Shown: positions 1 through 5,143 of the stretch, one piece after another
Layout: every line of letters begins with the position of its first letter
Numbering within the stretch: the first letter of the stretch is position 1
Source of the DNA: an uncultured Collinsella sp.
GTDB taxonomy: Bacteria > Actinomycetota > Coriobacteriia > Coriobacteriales > Coriobacteriaceae
Direction: 5' to 3'
Assembly: GCA_902495085.1 (NCBI GenBank)
Contig: CABUWA010000110.1
Span: 1-6,509 of the forward strand
Length of the DNA: 6,509 nucleotides
Translations under genes and position numbers: made by a program
The notes under the pieces: model-generated
The model's database searches: none
What the model saw: the letters and a program-made list of their open reading frames with translations, nothing else
Told to the model about the DNA's origin: nothing

Positions 1-1
1 C

Positions 2-9
2 GATAACTT
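2..9 (+). promoter_or_regulatory. Possible promoter word shared by both ackA genes
   Basis: The 8-nt word GATAACTT occurs here, 107 nt upstream of the first acetate kinase, and again at 1381-1388, 71 nt upstream of the second. In the second copy it coincides with a plausible -10 box (GATAAC). No -35 can be seen here because the window begins too close. If this is the real -10 of the first kinase, the hairpin at 22-55 lies in its untranslated leader. This is inference from one short word. Confidence 0.25.
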
Positions 10-21
10 ATATATCAACGC

Positions 22-55
22 AATAAACCCGAGCGCGAGGGCGTTTGGGTTTATT
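22..55 (+). terminator. Terminator-like hairpin upstream of first ackA
   Basis: A perfect 9-bp inverted repeat, AATAAACCC at 22-30 and GGGTTTATT at 47-55, encloses a 16-nt loop and is followed by ATTG. It could end transcription of a gene to the left of the window, or act as an attenuator in the leader of the kinase gene. The distal arm GGGTTTATTnnTGAA recurs at a similar distance upstream of pta on the other strand, which favours a leader role. The stem is AT-rich at its base and the loop is large, so termination strength is uncertain. Confidence 0.45.
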
Positions 56-74
56 ATTGAAGCGTATGTAACCT

Positions 75-91
75 GGCGGCGCCACACCGCC
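75..91 (+). promoter_or_regulatory. Small GC hairpin before the ackA1 ribosome site
   Basis: GGCGG at 75-79 and CCGCC at 87-91 form a 5-bp stem with a 7-nt loop. It ends 7 nt before the ribosome site AGGGAG (99-104). It would sit in the untranslated leader and could influence initiation. It is short and may have no function. Confidence 0.3.
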
Positions 92-108
92 TGTTAGTAG
101 GGAGACAC

Positions 109-1287
109 ATGAACGTTCTGGTCGTCAACGCAGGATCTTCGACCCTTAAGTATCAGGTCATCGATACCAAGTCCCACAAGGTGTCCGCAAAGGGCTCCTG
201 CGAGCGCGTCTGCTTTACCGGCGGCACCTTCACCCACGCTGCCAACGGCTCCAAGAAGGTGACTGAGAACATCGAGTTCCCCGACCACAAGGTCGCCATC
301 GAGGTCGTCCTGAAGGACCTCGAGGCCAACGGCGTCAAGATCGAGGGTATCGGCCACCGCATCGTTCAGGGCGGTTGGTACTTTGGCGATTCCTCCCTCG
401 TCGACGAGGACGTCCTCGCCAAGATTCGCGAGGTCGCCCCGCTGGCGCCGCTGCACAACAACCCCGAGGCCAACGTTATCGAGTTCTGCCTGGAGCAGTA
501 TCCCGATCTGCCCAACGTTACGGTCTACGACACCGCTTTCCACTTCAACATGCCCGAGGTCGCCAAGACCTACGCCCTTCCCAAGGATGTTTGCGACAAG
601 CTGCACATCCGTAAGTACGGCGCCCACGGCACCAGCTATCGTTACATCTCCAAAAAGGTCGCCGAGATGACCAACGGCGAGGCCCGCAAGGTTGTCGTGT
701 GCCACATCGGCTCCGGTGCCTCCCTGTGCGCCATCGAGGACGGCAAGTGCATGGATACCACTATGGGCCTCACCCCGCTCGACGGTGTCATGATGGGCAC
801 CCGCTGCGGCTCCATCGACCCGGCTACCGTGTGCTACCTACAGCGCGAGGGCGGCTACACCTTCGACGAGGTCGACGAGATGATGAACAAGAAGTCCGGC
901 CTTTTGGCTGTGACCGGCGGCAAGACCAACGACTGCCGCAACGTCGAGGAGCTCGCCGCCGCTGGTGACCCTGATGCTCAGCTCGCGTTCGACATGTTTG
1001 TCTACAAGATTGCCGCCAAGGCTGCCGAGATGGCTACTTCTATGTGCGGTATGGACACCCTGGTCTTTACTGCCGGCATCGGCGAGCACGCTCCGGCGGT
1101 CCGCGCCGGCGTTGCCGACCGCCTGGCCTTTATGGGCGTCAAGATGGATCATGCCCGCAACGCCCTGCGTGGTGACGGCGCTTGGTGCCTGTCTGCCAAG
1201 GATTCCAAGGTCAAGATCTTCGTCATCCCCACGGACGAGGAGTTCATGATCGCTTCCGACGTCGAGCGCATCGTCAACGGCAAGTAA
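109..1287 (+). CDS. ackA: Acetate kinase paralogue 1 (divergent active site)
   Basis: Cytoplasmic acetokinase family enzyme: acetyl phosphate + ADP gives acetate + ATP, and the reverse. It has 392 residues, a normal family length, with N-terminal MNVLVVNAGSSTLKYQ. Expected catalytic residues are present: N7, R84 in GHRIVQGG, H116 in PLHN, D141 in YDTAFH, H173, R232 in MGTRCGSIDP and E377/E378 in PTDEE. Several usually fixed positions differ: HLGNG is HIGSG (S202), HGTSH is HGTSY (Y177), GIGEN is GIGEH (H327), and the SNDxRD loop has one extra residue and ends in N278 instead of Asp. The ATG follows AGGGAG at 99-104 with a 4-nt gap. A terminator follows the gene, so it is probably monocistronic. 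Its neighbour at 1452 is a more canonical copy. It may have altered kinetics, altered substrate choice or low activity; the catalytic Arg, Asp and His are kept, so I do not call it dead. Confidence 0.93.
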   Translation: MNVLVVNAGSSTLKYQVIDTKSHKVSAKGSCERVCFTGGTFTHAANGSKKVTENIEFPDHKVAIEVVLKDLEANGVKIEGIGHRIVQGGWYFGDSSLVDEDVLAKIREVAPLAPLHNNPEANVIEFCLEQYPDLPNVTVYDTAFHFNMPEVAKTYALPKDVCDKLHIRKYGAHGTSYRYISKKVAEMTNGEARKVVVCHIGSGASLCAIEDGKCMDTTMGLTPLDGVMMGTRCGSIDPATVCYLQREGGYTFDEVDEMMNKKSGLLAVTGGKTNDCRNVEELAAAGDPDAQLAFDMFVYKIAAKAAEMATSMCGMDTLVFTAGIGEHAPAVRAGVADRLAFMGVKMDHARNALRGDGAWCLSAKDSKVKIFVIPTDEEFMIASDVERIVNGK

Positions 1288-1298
1288 TTGCAAGAGGG

Positions 1299-1337
1299 GA
1301 GGGGCTGGGCGACCGAGCGCCGTTCGGCCCCTCTTTT
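1299..1337 (+). terminator. Intrinsic terminator of first ackA
   Basis: GAGGGGC (1299-1305) pairs with GCCCCTC (1327-1333), and the stem can be extended inward by six more pairs including G-U pairs. TTTT follows at 1334-1337. It starts 11 nt after the stop codon of the first kinase and should separate the two kinase transcripts at least partly. Confidence 0.8.
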
Positions 1338-1356
1338 GTGCTCGTTGGGCGATATG

Positions 1357-1386
1357 CTTGATAGCTATTTATCAAGTTGTGATAAC
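1357..1386 (+). promoter_or_regulatory. Probable promoter of second ackA with inverted repeat
   Basis: TTGATA at 1358-1363 (5 of 6 match to TTGACA) lies 17 nt from GATAAC at 1381-1386 (4 of 6 match to TATAAT), with a TGn extended -10 at 1378-1380. A perfect 7-bp inverted repeat, CTTGATA (1357-1363) and TATCAAG (1370-1376), overlaps the -35 box and could be an operator. A separate palindrome, TTGCA-C-TGCAA (1432-1442), overlaps the start of the ribosome site. The second kinase gene therefore probably has its own promoter and control. Confidence 0.5.
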
Positions 1387-1451
1387 TTCTTATTAAAATG
1401 CGGCCGCCTTAAGGGGTCTGCGTCGACCTTATTGCACTGCAAAGGAGTCTC

Positions 1452-2630
1452 ATGAACGTACTTGTTGTCAACGCCGGCAGCTCAAGCCTTAAATATCAGC
1501 TTTTGGATACCGATACCCGAGAGGTTTTCGCCAAGGGCAACTGCGAACGTATCGGTTCGGACATGGGCATCTTTGGCCACTCCGAGAACGGTGGCGCCAA
1601 GCAGACCGAGGAGGTCCCTTTCCCCGATCATCGCTCTGCTATCGCTCGCGTGCTCGAGGAGCTCGAGAAGACCGACCTTACGATTGATGGCATTGGCCAT
1701 CGTATCGTTCAGGGCGGCTGGCACTTCGATGATTCCGCAGTTGTCGACGACGAGGTCATGGCCAAGATTCTTGAGGTGGCACCGCTTGCTCCGCTGCACA
1801 ACTACGGCGAGGCCGCAGCAATCGAGTATTGCCGCGAGAAGTATCCGGAGCTGCCCAACGTCGCCGTCTTCGACACCTCGTTCCACATGACCATGCCCGA
1901 GGTCGCCTACACCTACGCGCTGCCCAAGGACGTGTGCGACAAGTACCACGTGCGCAAGTACGGCGCCCACGGTACGAGCCACCGCTACGAGTGGATGATG
2001 GCTAAGGAGATCCTGGGCTCGCGCTGCCACCGTCTGCTTTCGTGCCATCTGGGCAACGGTGCTTCGCTTGCCGCCATTGAGGACGGCGTGTGCCGCGACA
2101 CCACGATGGGCCTCACGCCGCTTGACGGTCTGATGATGGGAACCCGCTGCGGTTCCATCGACCCGGCCACCGTGTGCTACCTGCAGCGTGAGGGCGGCTA
2201 CAGCTACCAGGAAGTCGACGACATGATGAACAAGCAGTCCGGTCTGCTTGCCATCTCGGGCATCTCCAACGATGCCCGTGACATCCGTACGCGCGCCTCC
2301 GAGGGTGACGAGCGCTGCCTGCTCGCCTTCGATATGTTCGCCTACAAGGCTATGCAGCAGGCCGGCTCCATGATCGCTTCCATGGCGGGCGTGGATACCA
2401 TCACCTTTACCGCCGGCATCGGCGAGAACGACTGGTCGATCCGCAAGGCCTTCTGCGACTGCTTTGAGTGGCTGGGCGTGCGTATCGACAACAACAAGAA
2501 CCGCGAGGCCGTGGGCAACGGCCCGCAGGTCATCAGCGCCGCCGGTTCCGCCGTCACGGTCATGGTCATCCCCACCGACGAGGAATACATGATCGCCCAC
2601 GACGTCGAGCGCCTGACCAAGAACAACTAA
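1452..2630 (+). CDS. ackA: Acetate kinase paralogue 2 (canonical)
   Basis: Cytoplasmic acetate kinase, 392 residues, partner of phosphotransacetylase in making ATP from acetyl phosphate. It keeps the family motifs in full: N7 in NAGSSSLKYQ, R84, H116, D141 in FDTSFH, H173 and H177 in AHGTSH, N202 in HLGNG, R232 in GTRCGSIDP, SNDARD at 272-277, GIGEN at 322-326 and E377/E378. About 59% of residues match paralogue 1 by hand alignment, so the pair is an old tandem duplication rather than a recent one. The residue before the HGTSH motif is Ala172, where the Methanosarcina enzyme has Phe179 in its acetate pocket; paralogue 1 shares this. The start is set by AAAGGAG at 1441-1447, 4 nt before ATG. 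It has a likely promoter in the 165-nt gap and a strong terminator after it. This copy is the better candidate for the main acetate kinase. Confidence 0.96.
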   Translation: MNVLVVNAGSSSLKYQLLDTDTREVFAKGNCERIGSDMGIFGHSENGGAKQTEEVPFPDHRSAIARVLEELEKTDLTIDGIGHRIVQGGWHFDDSAVVDDEVMAKILEVAPLAPLHNYGEAAAIEYCREKYPELPNVAVFDTSFHMTMPEVAYTYALPKDVCDKYHVRKYGAHGTSHRYEWMMAKEILGSRCHRLLSCHLGNGASLAAIEDGVCRDTTMGLTPLDGLMMGTRCGSIDPATVCYLQREGGYSYQEVDDMMNKQSGLLAISGISNDARDIRTRASEGDERCLLAFDMFAYKAMQQAGSMIASMAGVDTITFTAGIGENDWSIRKAFCDCFEWLGVRIDNNKNREAVGNGPQVISAAGSAVTVMVIPTDEEYMIAHDVERLTKNN

Positions 2631-2652
2631 CGCGCGCATTTGCAAGTAAACG

Positions 2653-2688
2653 AAAGGCCTCCAGAGCAACAGCTCCGGAGGCCTTTTT
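2653..2688. terminator. Bidirectional terminator between ackA2 and pta
   Basis: AAAGGCCTCC (2653-2662) and GGAGGCCTTT (2677-2686) are a perfect 10-bp inverted repeat. GAGC/GCTC inside extends the stem around an AACA loop. TTTTT ends the rightward transcript, and on the other strand the stem also ends in TTT followed by CGTTT. It lies between two convergent genes and should serve both. Confidence 0.9.
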
Positions 2689-2728
2689 ACTAGCAGGCGG
2701 AAATTTCAGTCCCGAGGGGATATGTACG

Positions 2729-3709
2729 CTACTCAGCCATCTGAGCCTGGACGGCGGTGATGGCTACGACACCCACGATGTCGTCGGCAGAGCAGCCGCG
2801 CGAAAGGTCGTTGACCGGCTTGGCGATGCCCTGCAGGATGGGGCCGTAGGCGTCGGCGCCGGCGAAGCGCTGGACCAGCTTGTAGCCGATGTTGCCGGCC
2901 TCGAGGTCGGGGAATACGAGCACGTTGGCCTTGCCGGCGACAGAGGAGCCGGGAGCCTTGAGCTGGGCGACGGTGGGGACGATAGCGGCGTCGAGCTGCA
3001 GGTCGCCGTCGATGGCGAGCTTGGGAGCCTTCTCCTTGCAGAACTTCACGGCCTCCTGGACCTTCTTGGCGACCTCGCCGCCAGCGGAGCCCATGGTGGA
3101 GTAGGAGAGCATGGCCACGTGCGGCTCAACGTTGCCCATGAAGGTGGACCAGGAGTGAGCGGAGGCGATGGCGATCTCGGAGAGCTCGTCGGAGGACGGG
3201 TTGATGTTGAGGCCACAGTCGGCGAAGATCAGCGTGCCGTCGGTGCCGAACTGCGGGGTGTCGGTGCACATCACGAAGAAGGCCGAGACCAGCTTGGTGC
3301 CCGGGGCGGTCTTGAGGATCTGAAGCGCGGGGCGCAGGGTGTCGGCGGTGGAGTGGCAGGCGCCGGAGACCAGGCCGTCGGCATCGCCCATCTTGACCAT
3401 CATGGTGCCAAAGTAGGTGGCGTCCATCACCTGGGCGCGAGCCTGCTCGATGGTAACGCCCTTCTTGGCGCGGAGCTCGGCAAACTTCTGCGCGTACTCC
3501 TCGTGCTTCTCGGCATTGCGCGGGTCGATGACGGTAGCGCCGGGAACGTTGATCTCGTCGGGGTTGCCCAGGATGACGATCTTTGCCAGGCCCTCCTCGA
3601 TGATCTTGGTGGCCGCGACGATGGTGCGCGGATCCTCGCCCTCGGGAAGGACGATCGTCTTAAGGTCGGCCTTGGCGGCAGACTTCATTCGGTTAAGGAA
3701 ATCGCTCAT
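2729..3709 (-). CDS. pta: Phosphate acetyltransferase (phosphotransacetylase)
   Basis: Cytoplasmic enzyme that transfers acetyl between CoA and phosphate (acetyl-CoA + Pi = acetyl phosphate + CoA), feeding acetate kinase. At 326 residues it matches the short single-domain class and lacks the N-terminal domains of the long E. coli type. Signature stretches in order: LPEGEDPR (21-28), DGLVSGACHSTADTLRP (111-127), SYSTMGSAGG (202-211), DGDLQLDAA (234-242), NVLVFPDLEAGNIGYKLVQR (262-281) and GIAKPVNDLSRGCS (294-307). S303, R304 and D310 correspond to active-site Ser309, Arg310 and Asp316 of the Methanosarcina enzyme. The start is supported by AAGGAG (plus-strand 3714-3719) 4 nt upstream. Unlike the common pta-ackA operon, it faces the kinase genes and has a separate promoter region shared with glf. 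A terminator-like hairpin sits in its leader. Confidence 0.96.
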   Translation of the reverse strand: MSDFLNRMKSAAKADLKTIVLPEGEDPRTIVAATKIIEEGLAKIVILGNPDEINVPGATVIDPRNAEKHEEYAQKFAELRAKKGVTIEQARAQVMDATYFGTMMVKMGDADGLVSGACHSTADTLRPALQILKTAPGTKLVSAFFVMCTDTPQFGTDGTLIFADCGLNINPSSDELSEIAIASAHSWSTFMGNVEPHVAMLSYSTMGSAGGEVAKKVQEAVKFCKEKAPKLAIDGDLQLDAAIVPTVAQLKAPGSSVAGKANVLVFPDLEAGNIGYKLVQRFAGADAYGPILQGIAKPVNDLSRGCSADDIVGVVAITAVQAQMAE

Positions 3710-3759
3710 GTTACTCCTTACAAGCGTTTCACTAAGCTCCAGGCGCCCGGCTGTTCACG

Positions 3760-3783
3760 AATAAACCCGCTGCTAGCGGGTTT
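3760..3783 (-). terminator. Terminator-like hairpin in pta leader
   Basis: On the minus strand AAACCCGCT (plus-strand 3783-3775) pairs perfectly with AGCGGGTTT (3771-3763) around a 3-nt loop, followed by ATT (3762-3760). It ends 50 nt before the pta start codon. It lies downstream of every candidate pta promoter, so in pta mRNA it would behave as a leader hairpin, perhaps an attenuator. The first acetate kinase has a hairpin with the same GGGTTTATT arm 53 nt before its start. Confidence 0.5.
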
Positions 3784-3791
3784 ACCTTTCA

Positions 3792-3797
3792 ATTATG
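3792..3797 (-). promoter_or_regulatory. Alternative pta -10 box
   Basis: The minus strand reads CATAAT here, a 5 of 6 match to TATAAT, 82 nt upstream of the pta start. No good -35 hexamer is seen at 16-18 nt, so this is weaker than the TATAAT at 3837-3842. Confidence 0.25.
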
Positions 3798-3811
3798 TAC
3801 GCCGCGGTGCT

Positions 3812-3837
3812 TGAGCTTTCCTTGTGTGGCAAGCTCA
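3812..3837. promoter_or_regulatory. Operator-like inverted repeat between pta and glf
   Basis: TGAGCTT (3812-3818) and AAGCTCA (3831-3837) are a perfect 7-bp inverted repeat with a 12-nt spacer. The right arm touches the leftward TATAAT box at 3837-3842, just downstream of it on the pta side. This is a suitable place for a repressor of pta, but no known regulator motif is recognised. Confidence 0.4.
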
Positions 3838-3862
3838 TTATAGGACGCATTAGCGCTATAAT
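3837..3862. promoter_or_regulatory. Interlocked divergent -10 boxes for pta and glf
   Basis: The plus strand has a perfect TATAAT at 3857-3862, firing right toward glf (start 3941). The minus strand has a perfect TATAAT at plus-strand 3842-3837, firing left toward pta (start 3709). They are 14 bp apart, so the -35 position of each falls in or next to the other's -10 box. Neither has a good TTGACA-like -35. If both are real, polymerase binding at one would block the other. Confidence 0.45.
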
Positions 3863-3878
3863 CGCTCTGATAAATGTG

Positions 3879-3897
3879 TCTCGAAGAATGTTCGAGA
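3879..3897 (+). promoter_or_regulatory. 19-bp palindrome in glf leader
   Basis: TCTCGAA (3879-3885), a 5-nt spacer, then TTCGAGA (3891-3897) form a perfect inverted repeat 17 nt downstream of the rightward TATAAT. It could be a repressor site at the start of the glf transcript or an RNA hairpin. It resembles a LexA box, but the spacing between CGAA and TTCG is one nucleotide too short. Confidence 0.4.
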
Positions 3898-3926
3898 AAA
3901 GCCCTGCTAACGAGCCCGTGGCTTTT
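3897..3926 (+). promoter_or_regulatory. Weak hairpin ending in TTTT before glf ribosome site
   Basis: AAAAGCC (3897-3903) and GGCTTTT (3920-3926) pair perfectly over 7 bp with a 16-nt loop, ending 3 nt before AAGGAG. The stem is weak (four A-U pairs), so it may be only a leader fold or a poor attenuator. It shares base 3897 with the preceding palindrome. Confidence 0.25.
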
Positions 3927-3940
3927 GACAAGGAGTATCG

Positions 3941-5143
3941 ATGCAGATTACCTCAGGCCTGCCTGAAGGCTTTAACGCCGGCGCGTACGACATGATTGTC
4001 GTCGGTGCTGGATATGCCGGTGCCGTTTGCGCCCGCCGTCTTGCCGAGACCATCGGCTATCGTGTTGCCGTTTTGGAGCGCCGTAGCCACATTGCGGGCA
4101 ATGCCTATGACTGCACTGACGAGGCCGGAATCCTGATCCACGAGTACGGTCCGCATATCTATCACACCTTTAACGAGCGCGTGCACAATTTCCTGTCGCG
4201 CTTTACCAAGTGGACGGATTATCAGCACAAGGTGCTCGCCAACATCAACGGTACCCTTATGCCCGTGCCCTTCAACCATGCGAGTCTCAAGCTCGCCTTT
4301 GGTGACGAGCGCGGCGAGGAGCTGTATCAGAAGCTCGTGGAGACCTTTGGCAAGGATGTCAAGGTGCCCATTATGGAGCTTCGTAAGAAGAACGACCCCG
4401 ACTTGGCCGAGGTCGCCGATTACGTCTACGAGAACGTCTTTTTGCATTACACCATGAAGCAGTGGGGCCAGACGCCCGATCAGATCGACCCCTCGATCAC
4501 CGGCCGCGTTCCCGTCTTTGTGGGCGATGATGACCGCTACTTCCCGCAAGCTCCCTTCCAGGGCATGCCGCAGGAGGGCTACACGGCGCTCTTTGAGCAC
4601 ATGCTCGACCACGACCTGATCGACGTGTTCTGCGACGTGGACGCCCGCGACCTCTTCGAGATCGACGAGACCACCGTCAAGATCGACGGCAAGGTCTACG
4701 GCGGCGAGATTGTCTATACCGGTCCTCTCGATGAGCTGTTCAACCTCGACTTGGGTGCGTTGCCGTACCGCACGCTCGATATGAAGTTCGAGACGCTCGA
4801 TATGGACCAGTTCCAGCCCGTGGGCACCGTCAACTACACCACGAGCGAGGACTACACACGTATCACCGAGTTCAAGAACATGACCGGTCAGGTCCTGCCC
4901 GGCAAGACCACCATCATGAAGGAGTACTCCAAGGCCTATACGCCCGGCTCGGGCGAGACGCCGTACTACGCCATTCTTGAGCCCGAGAACCGTGAGCTCT
5001 ATGAGCGCTATCTTGAGCGCGTCCAGAACCTGACGAACTTCCACCCGGTGGGTCGTCTGGCCGAGTATCGTTACTACGATATGGACGCCGTGACCAATTC
5101 TGCCCTCGATCTTTCGGATGAGATTATCGCCTGCCATGCATAA
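3941..5143 (+). CDS. glf: UDP-galactopyranose mutase
   Basis: Cytoplasmic flavoenzyme converting UDP-galactopyranose to UDP-galactofuranose, the donor for Galf-containing surface glycans. It has 400 residues; family members are commonly 365-390. The N-terminal dinucleotide fold carries VGAGYAGAVCAR (21-32), then HIAGNAYD (50-57, family HIGGN-like), YGPHIYHT (69-76), KQWG (173-176, the substrate-stacking Trp), ITGRVPVF (186-193), RYFPQAPFQGMPQEGYT (199-215), TRITEFK (306-312, with the expected substrate phosphate-binding Arg307), TPYYAILE (340-347) and GRLAEYRYYDMD (371-382). About 15 residues precede the usual start of the FAD fold; AAGGAG at 3930-3935, 5 nt before this ATG, supports keeping them. 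It overlaps the next gene by 8 nt and is probably the first gene of a glycan operon. No membrane segment or signal peptide is seen. Confidence 0.96.
   Translation: MQITSGLPEGFNAGAYDMIVVGAGYAGAVCARRLAETIGYRVAVLERRSHIAGNAYDCTDEAGILIHEYGPHIYHTFNERVHNFLSRFTKWTDYQHKVLANINGTLMPVPFNHASLKLAFGDERGEELYQKLVETFGKDVKVPIMELRKKNDPDLAEVADYVYENVFLHYTMKQWGQTPDQIDPSITGRVPVFVGDDDRYFPQAPFQGMPQEGYTALFEHMLDHDLIDVFCDVDARDLFEIDETTVKIDGKVYGGEIVYTGPLDELFNLDLGALPYRTLDMKFETLDMDQFQPVGTVNYTTSEDYTRITEFKNMTGQVLPGKTTIMKEYSKAYTPGSGETPYYAILEPENRELYERYLERVQNLTNFHPVGRLAEYRYYDMDAVTNSALDLSDEIIACHA

Noticed and set aside
94..705. Minus-strand open frame opposite ackA1
   Set aside because: It is a shadow frame over a clear acetate kinase, with biased composition and no motif.
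109..1287. Butyrate kinase or another acyl kinase instead of acetate kinase
   Set aside because: The length of 392 and the motifs NAGSS, GHRIVQGG and MGTRCGSIDPATV are those of the acetate/propionate kinase group. Butyrate kinases are shorter with a different N-terminal motif. Propionate preference cannot be excluded.
1377..1382. Rex (NADH-sensing) operator from TTGTGA upstream of ackA2
   Set aside because: Only one half-site is present; the matching TCACAA is not found at the right distance.
1482..2669. Long minus-strand open frame (395 codons) opposite ackA2
   Set aside because: It mirrors the coding strand of a clear acetate kinase. The product is Val/His/Asp-rich with no family motif.
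2468..3814. Long plus-strand open frame (448 codons) across the end of ackA2 and all of pta
   Set aside because: It is antisense to the clear pta gene, spans the bidirectional terminator, and its low-complexity Gly/Val/Asp/Leu-rich product has no recognisable motif. It is a result of GC-rich codon bias.
3879..3897. LexA (SOS) box
   Set aside because: The actinobacterial and Bacillus box is CGAAC-N4-GTTCG. Here CGAA and TTCG are 5 nt apart instead of 6 and the inner C/G is missing.
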